This document shows positions 36,548 through 44,508 of a DNA stretch of 64,000 bases, piece after piece. Numbering within the stretch: the first letter of the stretch is position 1; each line of letters begins with the position of its first letter. Position numbers and translations under genes: made by a program. The DNA is from Tenacibaculum discolor (lineage in GTDB: Bacteria; Bacteroidota; Bacteroidia; Flavobacteriales; Flavobacteriaceae), in assembly GCF_003664185.1 (NCBI RefSeq), contig NZ_RCCS01000008.1, forward strand, positions 296,734 to 360,733, read 5' to 3'. The notes beneath the pieces were generated by a model that was given only the letters and a program-made list of their open reading frames with translations, did no database searches and was not told the DNA's origin.

Positions 36548-37717
36548 ATGGTTAACGAAGGGAAATTATCATTAGAAAATCAACAAAAACTAGATAAGTT
36601 ACAAGAAGAATTAGCTTCTGCTCGTGATACTTTTTTAGGGTATCCTGTATCAAAAGATTTTGATTATTCAGAATTAAATAAGTTTTTTCAATATCCAATT
36701 AACAACCTTGGTGATCCTTTTGAACAAGGCACTTATCGTGTACGAACCCATGAAATGGAACGTGAGGTTATTGCCTTTTTTGCAAAACTATTTAGAGCTA
36801 ACCCAAAAGATTTTTGGGGATATGTAACCAATGGTGGTTCAGAAAGTAACCTATATGGTTTATATATAGCTCGTGAGCTGTTTCCAAAAGCTATGGTATA
36901 TTATTCTGAATCTACTCATTACAGTGTACGTAAAAACATCCATTTATTAAATATTCCAAGTATTGTAATTAAATCGCAAGAAAATGGTGAAATGGATTAT
37001 GAAGATTTTGAAAATACTGTTCGTATGAATCGTCATAAACCTGTAATAGTATTAGCAACTTTTGGTACTACTATGAAAGAAGCTAAAGACGACATAGGTA
37101 AAATTAAAGGTATCTTACATAACCTAGCTATTCAAGATCATTATATTCACTGCGATGCTGCTTTAGCAGGATCATTTGGACCCTTTATGCAACCTCGTCT
37201 TCCTTTTGATTTTATGGATGGGGCTGACAGTATTTCTATCAGTGGACATAAATTTATCGGTTCACCAATACCGACTGGGGTATTAATGGCAAAGCGATCG
37301 AACAGAGACAGAATTGCTAAAGGAATTTCGTACATCGGTTCTTTTGATACTACTATTACAGGCTCTCGTAACGGACATTCTCCTTTATTCTTATGGTATG
37401 CCTTAAAGCAATTAGGTGTTGAGGGTTTACAGCAACGTTACCAACATAGTTTAGCTGTAGCTGAATATTGCGAAGCTGAGTTACAAAAAATTGGAGTAAA
37501 TGCTTGGAGAAATCCTAATGCAATTACTGTGGTATTACCAAAAACTCCACAAAGTATTAAAGATAAATGGCAGTTAGCTACTGAAGGGAACATTTCTCAT
37601 GTTATTTGTATGCCTAACGTAACAAAGACTCAAATTGATGAATTTGTAAACGATTTAAAAAATTGTACAGAACAGATTATTGAAGAGGAATTTTCCTATG
37701 ATTTTTCATTAAGCTAA
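36548..37717 (+). CDS. hdc: Histidine decarboxylase, PLP-dependent
   Basis: 389 aa, group II PLP decarboxylase fold. The Schiff-base Lys235 lies in SISISGHKFIGSPIP, which matches the bacterial PLP histidine decarboxylases (Morganella/Klebsiella type). Supporting motifs: GYVTNGGSESNLYGLY, YYSESTHYSV (cofactor-stacking His) and HCDAALAGSFGPF. The reaction is L-histidine to histamine and CO2. In other bacteria such an enzyme either feeds siderophores of the anguibactin or acinetobactin type or serves acid and amino-acid metabolism. No NRPS genes are present here, so the first role is only a possibility, although an iron-type ABC transporter lies 1.3 kb upstream. Confidence 0.88.
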   Translation: MVNEGKLSLENQQKLDKLQEELASARDTFLGYPVSKDFDYSELNKFFQYPINNLGDPFEQGTYRVRTHEMEREVIAFFAKLFRANPKDFWGYVTNGGSESNLYGLYIARELFPKAMVYYSESTHYSVRKNIHLLNIPSIVIKSQENGEMDYEDFENTVRMNRHKPVIVLATFGTTMKEAKDDIGKIKGILHNLAIQDHYIHCDAALAGSFGPFMQPRLPFDFMDGADSISISGHKFIGSPIPTGVLMAKRSNRDRIAKGISYIGSFDTTITGSRNGHSPLFLWYALKQLGVEGLQQRYQHSLAVAEYCEAELQKIGVNAWRNPNAITVVLPKTPQSIKDKWQLATEGNISHVICMPNVTKTQIDEFVNDLKNCTEQIIEEEFSYDFSLS

Positions 37718-37739
37718 CCTTTTATTAATCTAAGACAAG

Positions 37740-37747
37740 TACTTTTG
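37740..37747 (+). promoter_or_regulatory. -7 element (TACTTTTG) of the barrel protein gene
   Basis: Exact TAnnTTTG match 24 nt before ATG 37772; the in-frame TTG at 37745 falls inside the element and cannot be the start. Confidence 0.7.
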
Positions 37748-37771
37748 ATTGCTTTAAAAGAAAATTTAATT

Positions 37772-38395
37772 ATGAAGAAATTATTATTAAGTACAATGCT
37801 ATTTGCATTGTCATTTGTTTATGGGCAAGAAAAAAAAGAAAAATTAACTATTGAAAAAGGTACATGGTATACTAGTGCAAATTTTTCCATAGGACATAAT
37901 AGTAATGAATTTGAGGGTTCTCCTGAAACTTCTAAATATTTTAACTTTAATTTCTCTCCTAAGGTAGGATACACTATTAACGACAACTTAATTATAGGTT
38001 TAGGTGTAGGATATGGATATTCAAAAAGTGAATCAGGGAGTCAAATTGGAAAAGGTAATTCCTACCAAATCTTTCCTTATGTTAAAAAACACTTTCCACT
38101 TGGAAAGAAATTAACTATTTCGTTACAAGGAGAATTTAGTTATAGTTATGCTGATTATTCAAGCAATATTAATTCTACTCCATACGAAAGAAGCACCAAC
38201 CAATATTTTGTAGGGATAAGACCTGGACTTACTTATTTTTTAAATAAAAACATCGCTTTAGAAGCTAATATAGGTAGCTTAGGTTATTCTAAAACAGACC
38301 AAGATGAAAGTAGTTTTCCTGACAGAGAATCTGATTCATTTCAATTTAATATAAACTCAACTGATTTAATGTTCGGTTTATCATATTATTGGTAG
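37772..38395 (+). CDS. Outer-membrane beta-barrel protein
   Basis: 207 aa with a signal peptide ending FVYGQ. The mature part alternates amphipathic strands with Gly/Tyr-rich turns (KVGYTINDNLIIGLGVGYGY, YFVGIRPGLTYFLNKNIAL, DLMFGLSYYW) and ends in an aromatic residue, as OmpW/OmpA-like eight-strand barrels do. Role unknown. It has its own promoter and terminator. Confidence 0.85.
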   Translation: MKKLLLSTMLFALSFVYGQEKKEKLTIEKGTWYTSANFSIGHNSNEFEGSPETSKYFNFNFSPKVGYTINDNLIIGLGVGYGYSKSESGSQIGKGNSYQIFPYVKKHFPLGKKLTISLQGEFSYSYADYSSNINSTPYERSTNQYFVGIRPGLTYFLNKNIALEANIGSLGYSKTDQDESSFPDRESDSFQFNINSTDLMFGLSYYW

Positions 38396-38416
38396 TATTA
38401 AACTTTACAAATCAAA

Positions 38417-38450
38417 TAAAAAACGCTAAGAATTTTCTTAGCGTTTTTTT
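38417..38450. terminator. Bidirectional terminator overlapping the end of the methyltransferase gene
   Basis: AAAACGCTAAGAA / TTCTTAGCGTTTT with T-tracts both ways. The last codons and stop of the leftward gene (38438-38440) lie inside the stem. Confidence 0.88.
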
Positions 38451-39535
38451 ATACATTCTATTATTTGAAACTTTTTATTTTGTTGTAACACACTTACCGA
38501 AGTAAAAAGTTTTGTTAGGTGCGTACTATAATTCAAATGTGAATTAGCAACTAACAAAAACCTTCCGTTGTTTTTCAAACAATTTTCTATTCCTTTAAAA
38601 AGATTTAGTGCTATCTCAATATTATTCTCATGTTCAAAGTGAAAAGGTGGGTTTGATACTACTAAGTCAAAAGAATTTTCTTTTAACTCCTCTAGGGTAT
38701 CATCGCATAAAAATTCTGCTTTTTTCCCTTCTAAGTTAATTTTAGATGACTCAATAGCTAAATTAAAATCATCTAACAAAGTTACTTCTGCTAGTGGATT
38801 TTGCTCGGTAACTTCATAAGCTATAACTCCATTACCAGAAGCTACATCTAATACTTTTAACTCTTCTGTTTTAACTTCTAAATTTTCTAAAAAAAATTGC
38901 GTTCCTATATCTACACTTCCAGAGGAAAACACACCATAATATTGCTGTAAAGTTTTGTCTTCCCTCTGAATAGTATTAATTAGATTTTTCTTTTGAATTT
39001 CTTTTTTAGGTGCTTTTAAAATTAATAAACGTGCCTTTTTCCATGCTTTTGACTGAGTAACTTCTTCAAAATATTTTTCGGCAACCTTTATGTAAGAAGG
39101 AGAAAAATACTTAGTCATAAACCCACAAATAACCTCAGTTTTTTCATGTGAAGCTTTATGGATTTGTTGTAAGAATAACTCAAATAACTCTAAAGACTTA
39201 GGAATTTTAATCAAGGCCACTTCTACATGCTGCAAATCATCAATTGGAGTTTTAAAATCAACTTCCGTAGAAAAATTATTCAATTTCAAATTTTGACAAA
39301 TTGCTTTTTGCTGACTAGCATACGTCCAAACAGTAGTTACTTTTTTATTCTGTAAAGCACAGTTCCACACCCCAAAACGGTCATTAAAAAGACGCAAGTG
39401 CTCTATATTCTTTTCAGCTATATAATCTAATACTAATAGTTCAGCACTACTCCAAGCTCGTAAACTTTTGTCGGAAGTCTTGGGATAACGCTCTAATTGA
39501 TATGTTTTTGAATGTATTTTTACTGTAGTATCCAA
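38438..39535 (-). CDS. Class I SAM methyltransferase, RlmG/RsmC-like rRNA guanine-N2 methyltransferase
   Basis: 365 aa, two-domain architecture of the RlmG/RsmC group: an N-terminal degenerate methyltransferase-like domain (~1-180) and an active C-terminal Rossmann domain with VLDVASGNGVIAYEV (SAM loop), TLLDDFNLAIES and the catalytic NPPFHF. The NPPF motif is the mark of N2-guanine or N6-adenine methylation. Length is close to E. coli RlmG (m2G1835 of 23S rRNA), but RsmC cannot be ruled out. Confidence 0.85.
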   Translation of the reverse strand: MDTTVKIHSKTYQLERYPKTSDKSLRAWSSAELLVLDYIAEKNIEHLRLFNDRFGVWNCALQNKKVTTVWTYASQQKAICQNLKLNNFSTEVDFKTPIDDLQHVEVALIKIPKSLELFELFLQQIHKASHEKTEVICGFMTKYFSPSYIKVAEKYFEEVTQSKAWKKARLLILKAPKKEIQKKNLINTIQREDKTLQQYYGVFSSGSVDIGTQFFLENLEVKTEELKVLDVASGNGVIAYEVTEQNPLAEVTLLDDFNLAIESSKINLEGKKAEFLCDDTLEELKENSFDLVVSNPPFHFEHENNIEIALNLFKGIENCLKNNGRFLLVANSHLNYSTHLTKLFTSVSVLQQNKKFQIIECIKKR

Positions 39536-39549
39536 TTAATATCCTACGT

Positions 39550-41082
39550 TTAATTTACTAAAGTCTTTTCTTTAGCATAGTAGATTTCATCTAATGAAGT
39601 TATTTCCCCAGCTCTATTTCTTCTAAAAATATGTTTTGGCTCCACATCTTCTATTGACTCTTTACCCATAGCTGCAACCATTTCTTTAATTGCACTAATT
39701 GTTTTGTTATGGTAATTCTTTACACGCATATTTTTATACTTAACTACCAACGCCTTAACCAAATCTTTTTCTTGTGTTGCAACACCTACAGGACAGGTAT
39801 CTAAGTTACATTCACGTGCCTGAATACACCCTAAACTTAACATAAAACTACGAGCCATTCCAATTGCATCAGCTCCTAAGGCTAAGTATTTAATCACATC
39901 AAAAGCATCAATAGCTTTTCCACTTGCAATAATTTTTATTTGATCTTTTAGTCCGTATTTTTTCAACATCTTATTCACAAAAGACAATCCTTCTAGCAAC
40001 GGTGTACCAATGTAGTTTGAAAACTCTAAAGGAGCTGAACCTGTACCTCCTTCTCCTCCATCAACAGCTATATAATCAGGATAATTATTAGCATCTGCAA
40101 AAGCTTTAATCATCGCTTCAATTTCATCATTGTCTCCAACACAAAATTTAATTCCTATTGGCTTCCCTCCAGATAGATCTCTTACTTGTTGAATAAACGC
40201 AACCATTTCATCAAAATTTGAAAATGCATCATGTGCCGGTGGTGAATCTACTCTTGTAAAAGGCTCTACAGAACGAATTTCAGCAATTTCTTTTGTATTC
40301 TTTTTTGCAGGAAGAATTCCACCGTGGCCTGGTTTAGCTCCTTGTGAAAGCTTTATTTCAACCATCTTCACCTCTTCTCTGTTTGCATTCTTCTTAAAAA
40401 CCTCAGCATCAAAAGTACGTTTTCCGTTTACACTTTTTCCCGCTCCAAAATACCCTGTACCAACCTGAAAAATTAAATCTCCACCTTGCAAATGATAAGG
40501 AGAAATACCTCCTTCACCTGTATTATGTGCGAAGCCTCCCATTTTTGCCCCTTGATTCAATGCCATTATTGCATTTTTACTCAACGAACCAAATGACATT
40601 GCTGAAATATTGATGATAGAAGAATTATATTTTTGTGTACACTTATCTGAACCTATAAGTACTCTTTCACCATTAATATGATGATGATCTTTAGGGAATA
40701 ATGAATGTTTTACAAACTCATATCCTTTTGCATATACATTGTGTTGTGTACCGAAAGGAACTGTTTCTATTTCTTTTTTCGATCGCTGATAAACAATACT
40801 TCTTTTCTCACGGTTAATAGGTTTACCGCTTAAATCATCTTCAATAAAATATTGCTGAATTTTTTCTCGTTCCTCTTCAAATACCCAACGCAAACGAGCA
40901 ATTACAGGAAAAGCACGCATTAGTGAGTGCTTTTTTTGAATAAAGGCATCATATATTGCTAATAATGTTACCGCTGAAGCAACAGTTAACAAAATATAAT
41001 TTCCCATATCTGGCATGAAATAAACCAACACACCACATAATATATTAATTACAATAATAACAGATAAAATGGTATCTCTCAT
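39550..41082 (-). CDS. Membrane-anchored FMN-binding glutamate-synthase-like protein
   Basis: 510 aa. Two N-terminal hydrophobic helices (residues ~5-22 and 28-46) precede a domain equal to the FMN/[3Fe-4S] central and synthase part of glutamate synthase: INISAMSFGSLSKNAIMAL, NTGEGGISPYH, KLSQGAKPGHGG, VDGGEGGTGSAP, IIASGKAIDAFDV, and the cluster cysteines in CIQARECNLDTCPVG. The glutaminase domain is absent, so it is not a complete GOGAT. The family's electron acceptor and substrate are not known to me. Confidence 0.9.
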   Translation of the reverse strand: MRDTILSVIIVINILCGVLVYFMPDMGNYILLTVASAVTLLAIYDAFIQKKHSLMRAFPVIARLRWVFEEEREKIQQYFIEDDLSGKPINREKRSIVYQRSKKEIETVPFGTQHNVYAKGYEFVKHSLFPKDHHHINGERVLIGSDKCTQKYNSSIINISAMSFGSLSKNAIMALNQGAKMGGFAHNTGEGGISPYHLQGGDLIFQVGTGYFGAGKSVNGKRTFDAEVFKKNANREEVKMVEIKLSQGAKPGHGGILPAKKNTKEIAEIRSVEPFTRVDSPPAHDAFSNFDEMVAFIQQVRDLSGGKPIGIKFCVGDNDEIEAMIKAFADANNYPDYIAVDGGEGGTGSAPLEFSNYIGTPLLEGLSFVNKMLKKYGLKDQIKIIASGKAIDAFDVIKYLALGADAIGMARSFMLSLGCIQARECNLDTCPVGVATQEKDLVKALVVKYKNMRVKNYHNKTISAIKEMVAAMGKESIEDVEPKHIFRRNRAGEITSLDEIYYAKEKTLVN

Positions 41083-41123
41083 TTCTTTTGTTTTTCTGGC
41101 AAAAATACAATTTTAGCATAAAA

Positions 41124-41150
41124 AAAGCTCTGACATATAGCCAGAGCTTT
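41124..41150 (-). terminator. Rho-independent terminator of rpmE2
   Basis: AAAGCTCTG / CAGAGCTTT with a 9-nt loop; on the minus strand it is followed by a T-tract and starts 24 nt after the rpmE2 stop. Confidence 0.85.
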
Positions 41151-41173
41151 CTTTTATATTTAAATACTTAAAA

Positions 41174-41425
41174 TTACTTTTTGAATTTCGCGTATTTATT
41201 TTTGAACTTATCAATACGCCCTGCAGTATCTACTAACTTAGACTTACCAGTGTAGAAAGGATGTGAAGTTCTTGAAATTTCTAATTTGATTAATGGATAC
41301 TCAACTCCTTCTACTTCTAAAGTTTCTTTTGTGTTAGCAGTTGAACGTGTTAAAAAAACATCTCCGTTAGACATGTCTTTAAACGCTACCATTCTATAAT
41401 TTTCTGGATGTATACCTTTTTTCAT
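41174..41425 (-). CDS. rpmE2: 50S ribosomal protein bL31, type B
   Basis: 83 aa, starting [22 protein letters not shown], with [24 protein letters not shown]. It has none of the zinc-ribbon cysteines of type A bL31, so it is the zinc-free (C-) form; it appears to be the ordinary housekeeping copy here. It is transcribed leftward from a promoter about 110 nt upstream and ends at its own terminator. Confidence 0.97.
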   Translation of the reverse strand: MKKGIHPENYRMVAFKDMSNGDVFLTRSTANTKETLEVEGVEYPLIKLEISRTSHPFYTGKSKLVDTAGRIDKFKNKYAKFKK

Positions 41426-41465
41426 CTCTTGTAAATTTAAAATCTTTTATTTTTGTTGAAAAAAT

Positions 41466-41488
41466 TATAAAGTTGGTAAAGCTTTATA
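41466..41488 (-). promoter_or_regulatory. Hairpin in the rpmE2 leader
   Basis: TATAAAG (41466-41472) pairs with CTTTATA (41482-41488) inside the ~100-nt 5' UTR of rpmE2. It may be part of an autoregulatory ribosomal leader, but the stem is short and AT-rich. Confidence 0.3.
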
Positions 41489-41531
41489 GTTGTTTCATAT
41501 ATCAAAAACCTGCAATGGCTATTTGAGGGTG

Positions 41532-41539
41532 CAAATTTA
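41532..41539 (-). promoter_or_regulatory. -7 element (TAAATTTG) of rpmE2
   Basis: Exact TAnnTTTG match on the minus strand; implies a leader of about 100 nt. Confidence 0.65.
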
Positions 41540-41622
41540 ACCCTTTTTTTTAATTTGCAAACAAATAATTTGCTTTAATTTGTACAACATCTTTATAAAC
41601 TACAGAAAATAACATTTTATAT

Positions 41623-42663
41623 ATGCGTTTTTATAAACTTTTAACTTTAGGATTAACTACTTTACTTATAACTTCTTGTAGCGAAACTAATTACAAATTT
41701 AAACTAGACACTACTAAAAAAACTACCCTAGGTAAAAAAGCTGCTATTAAGTTTGAACAATTAAAGGGTGAACAGATAGATTCTGTACAACTTTACGTAA
41801 ACAACAAGCGTGTAAATACTAACGAAACAAGTGTTACTATTAACACTGCTGATTTTGGTGTAGGAAAACATGCTGTTACTGCTTTAGCTTTTTATCCTAA
41901 CAAATCAAAAAAGCTAAACAACTCTATTGAGGTATTAGCCAAAGAAGCTCCTGCTGTATATTCTTATAAAATTGCAAATATTTATCCGCACGATAAAGGA
42001 GCATACACTCAAGGGTTAGAATACAAAAACGGTTATTTATACGAAAGTACAGGTCGTAATGGTGAATCTACTTTAAGAAAAGTTGAATTAGAAACTGGAA
42101 AAGTTTTACAAAAAACTGATTTGGATGAAAAGTACTTTGGTGAAGGAATGACCATTTTTAACAATAAAATTTATTGGTTAACATGGCATGCTCGAAAAGG
42201 ATTTATCTACGATTTTGAAACATTTAAACAACTTGGTAGCTTTAACTATACAAATAGTAATCAAGGATGGGGTTTAACGCACAACGGTTCTGAACTTATT
42301 AAAACAGATGGTAGTAACAAGGTTTGGTTTTTAGATGCAAACACCCAAGAAGAAAAAAGAAGTGTACAAGTATACACTAACAAATACCCTGTTGATAATT
42401 TAAATGAAATCGAACTTATCAACGGAAAAATTTACGCAAATAAATGGCAACAAAACTCAATAGTTATTATCAATCCAGAAACAGGTGTTGTTGAAGGTGT
42501 AGCTAACTTAAATGGGTTAAGAGATATTGTTGCTAAAGATCAAACTTTAGAACCTCAAGATGATGTATTAAACGGAATTGCGTATGATGCTGAAAACAAC
42601 CGTTTATTTGTTACAGGAAAACATTGGGGAAAATTATTTGAAATAGAATTAATCAAACAATAA
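41623..42663 (+). CDS. Glutaminyl-peptide cyclotransferase, lipoprotein
   Basis: 346 aa. Lipobox LLITSCSE puts the anchor Cys near 19. An N-terminal Ig-like domain (~25-110) precedes a five-blade propeller of the plant/bacterial glutaminyl cyclase family: IYPHDKGAYTQGLEYKNGYLYESTG, GEGMTIFNNKIYWLTW, NQGWGLTHNG, NELELI-like (here LNEIELINGKIYANKW) and DVLNGIAYD. It makes N-terminal pyroglutamate. T9SS substrates in Bacteroidota often have a Gln exposed after signal cleavage (for example TFSQ and SAQT in this window), and cyclisation of such ends is a likely role. Confidence 0.9.
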   Translation: MRFYKLLTLGLTTLLITSCSETNYKFKLDTTKKTTLGKKAAIKFEQLKGEQIDSVQLYVNNKRVNTNETSVTINTADFGVGKHAVTALAFYPNKSKKLNNSIEVLAKEAPAVYSYKIANIYPHDKGAYTQGLEYKNGYLYESTGRNGESTLRKVELETGKVLQKTDLDEKYFGEGMTIFNNKIYWLTWHARKGFIYDFETFKQLGSFNYTNSNQGWGLTHNGSELIKTDGSNKVWFLDANTQEEKRSVQVYTNKYPVDNLNEIELINGKIYANKWQQNSIVIINPETGVVEGVANLNGLRDIVAKDQTLEPQDDVLNGIAYDAENNRLFVTGKHWGKLFEIELIKQ

Positions 42664-42679
42664 TCTACTACCTAAAATC

Positions 42680-44176
42680 ATGAAAAATACCCTTCCCATA
42701 CTAGCGCTTATTTTATCTATTATTGTAATGTCTTGTAGAAAAGACTTCACTACAGTACCTAGTTATGGGAAGCTACAATTTTCAAAAGACACAGTATTTC
42801 TAGATACTATTTTTAGTAATATAGGCTCTGCAACCTATAACTTAAAAGTATATAATAAGAGTAACAAAACCATTACTATTCCAGAGATTAAACTAGAGAA
42901 TGGAAGTACTTCAAATTACCGATTAAATGTAGATGGTTTAGCTGGTGATAACTTTAATAACATCGATATTTTAGCAAATGATAGTATCTATGTATTTATA
43001 GAAACTACTATTGATGTTAACACCGTTACCGATCCTTTATATACTGATAAAATATTGTTTGATAATGGAGAAAATCAACAAGATGTAGATTTAGTTACTT
43101 TAGTACAAGACGCTCATTTTATTTTTCCTACTAAAAACAGTTCGGGTATTGAGACATTAACTATTGATGGTAAAGAAACTAAGATTCAAGGTCGCTTTTT
43201 AACTGATGAAGAACTCACTTTTAGCAATGAAAAACCCTATGTTATTTACGGTTATGCAGCAGTACCTTCTAGTAAAACACTAACAATTGAGGCAGGAGCT
43301 AAAATTCACTTTCACAACAATTCTGGATTAATTATTGATAAAGGCGCTAGCTTAAAAACCAATGGAACTTTAGATGAAAAAATTATTTTTGAAGGTGACC
43401 GACTAGAACATCAGTTTAGTGAAATTCCAGGACAATGGGGAGCTATTTGGATACGTGAAGGTAGTTATAACAACGAGCTAAATCATACTCAAATTAAAAA
43501 TGGAACTGTTGGACTTCTTGTTGACGGACAAAATACTTCCTCTCCTACGCTAACTATAAAAAACACTGAGATATATAACAGCTCAAATTATGGTGTTTTA
43601 GGTAGAAATACTCATATTGAAGGAGAGAACTTAGTAATAGGTAGTGCAGGACAATCTGCATTAGCTTGTACTTTTGGAGGAAAGTATAATTTTACCCATG
43701 CCACTTTTGCTAATTTTTGGAATAATAGTATCCGTCAGTTACCTTCAGTTTTAGTAAATAACCATATCTCTTATATCAACGATAGTAACCAAGAAGTTAC
43801 TGAAGTTAATGATTTAGTTAGCGCTAATTTTACAAACTGCATTATTGAAGGAAATAACAATATAGAGTTTATACTTGATAAAATAGATGGAACAACTTTT
43901 AACTACATGGTTGAAAATTGCTTAATCAAATTTGATGATTTTAATAATTCATTTGTAGATAATAATGAATTAAATTTTGATGACACTTCACATTATCAAA
44001 ACAACATTTTAAACGGAGAACCTAACTTTAAAGATGTTACTAAAAATGAATTTATCATTGGTAAAAATAGTGGTGCTATTAATAAAGCAAAACCTTCCGC
44101 TGTTTCTGAAGATATTTTAGGTACTCCTCGAAACTCTATGCCAGATATTGGCGCTTATCAACACACTGAATTTTAA
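42680..44176 (+). CDS. Beta-helix lipoprotein with N-terminal Ig-like domain
   Basis: 498 aa. Lipobox IVMSCRK (Cys ~19). Residues ~30-140 form an Ig-like domain (GKLQFSKDTVFLDTIFSNIG). From ~190 on come right-handed parallel beta-helix rungs: LTIEAGAKIHFHNNSGLIIDKGASL, WGAIWIREGSYNNELNHTQIKNG, LTIKNTEIYNSSNYG. It ends DILGTPRNSMPDIGAYQH, the common end of parallel beta-helix surface proteins. Sixteen nt after the glutaminyl cyclase, so likely co-transcribed. Function unknown, perhaps surface or carbohydrate contact. Confidence 0.85.
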   Translation: MKNTLPILALILSIIVMSCRKDFTTVPSYGKLQFSKDTVFLDTIFSNIGSATYNLKVYNKSNKTITIPEIKLENGSTSNYRLNVDGLAGDNFNNIDILANDSIYVFIETTIDVNTVTDPLYTDKILFDNGENQQDVDLVTLVQDAHFIFPTKNSSGIETLTIDGKETKIQGRFLTDEELTFSNEKPYVIYGYAAVPSSKTLTIEAGAKIHFHNNSGLIIDKGASLKTNGTLDEKIIFEGDRLEHQFSEIPGQWGAIWIREGSYNNELNHTQIKNGTVGLLVDGQNTSSPTLTIKNTEIYNSSNYGVLGRNTHIEGENLVIGSAGQSALACTFGGKYNFTHATFANFWNNSIRQLPSVLVNNHISYINDSNQEVTEVNDLVSANFTNCIIEGNNNIEFILDKIDGTTFNYMVENCLIKFDDFNNSFVDNNELNFDDTSHYQNNILNGEPNFKDVTKNEFIIGKNSGAINKAKPSAVSEDILGTPRNSMPDIGAYQHTEF

Positions 44177-44334
44177 GCTAATAAGGTTTATCTACAAAAA
44201 CACTTCCATTTAACGATTAAAACAATCCATTCGTCGAATTATAATAAAGTACACTACTAAGTAAATATATATTTGTAATGTATTTGTTTCATTCATAGTA
44301 ATAAAATAAATAGATTAATTAGTTTGGTTAGTTG

Positions 44335-44375
44335 AGAGCTATTCTTCTTAACTGCAATGAATAGCTCTTTTTTTT
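44335..44375 (+). terminator. Rho-independent terminator of the cyclase / beta-helix operon
   Basis: AGAGCTATTC / GAATAGCTCT with a 14-nt loop and a run of eight or nine T. Confidence 0.88.
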
Positions 44376-44406
44376 AGAAGAAAAATAATATATATAAAAA
44401 TATTTG

Positions 44407-44477
44407 TCGGGGGGCAATACTAATAGATTGAGGAATCTATACAGGGTAAAAGAGGAATACTTAAGTATTCCTTTTTT
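44407..44477 (+). ncRNA. Candidate small RNA with a G-run at its 5' end
   Basis: About 70 nt: TCGGGGGGC at the 5' side, a hairpin ATAGATT-GAGG-AATCTAT in the middle, and a perfect terminator palindrome at the 3' end with a T-tract. A -7-like AATATTTG (44399-44406, one mismatch to TAnnTTTG) lies just upstream and would place the start in the G-run. The architecture (unpaired seed, hairpin, terminator) is that of a trans-acting sRNA. Its G-run is complementary to the leader loop at 18207-18214. Confidence 0.45.
44453..44477 (+). terminator. Perfect palindromic terminator of the candidate sRNA
   Basis: AGGAATACTT / AAGTATTCCT followed by six T. It might also serve the convergent amidohydrolase gene, but the T-tract is weaker on that strand. 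Confidence 0.82.
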
Positions 44478-44508
44478 GCTACTTGTAATTAAGGCTTTCT
44501 TCCGCTAA

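Larger units (their letters stand above)
44177..44508. other. Intergenic region between convergent genes with two terminators and a candidate sRNA
   Basis: 332 bases without a credible ORF. From left to right: AT-rich filler, a strong terminator for the lipoprotein operon (44335-44375), a segment with a G-run and a small hairpin (44407-44440), and a second perfect terminator (44453-44477). The second terminator has no gene in front of it, which points to a short transcript between the two. Confidence 0.7.
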
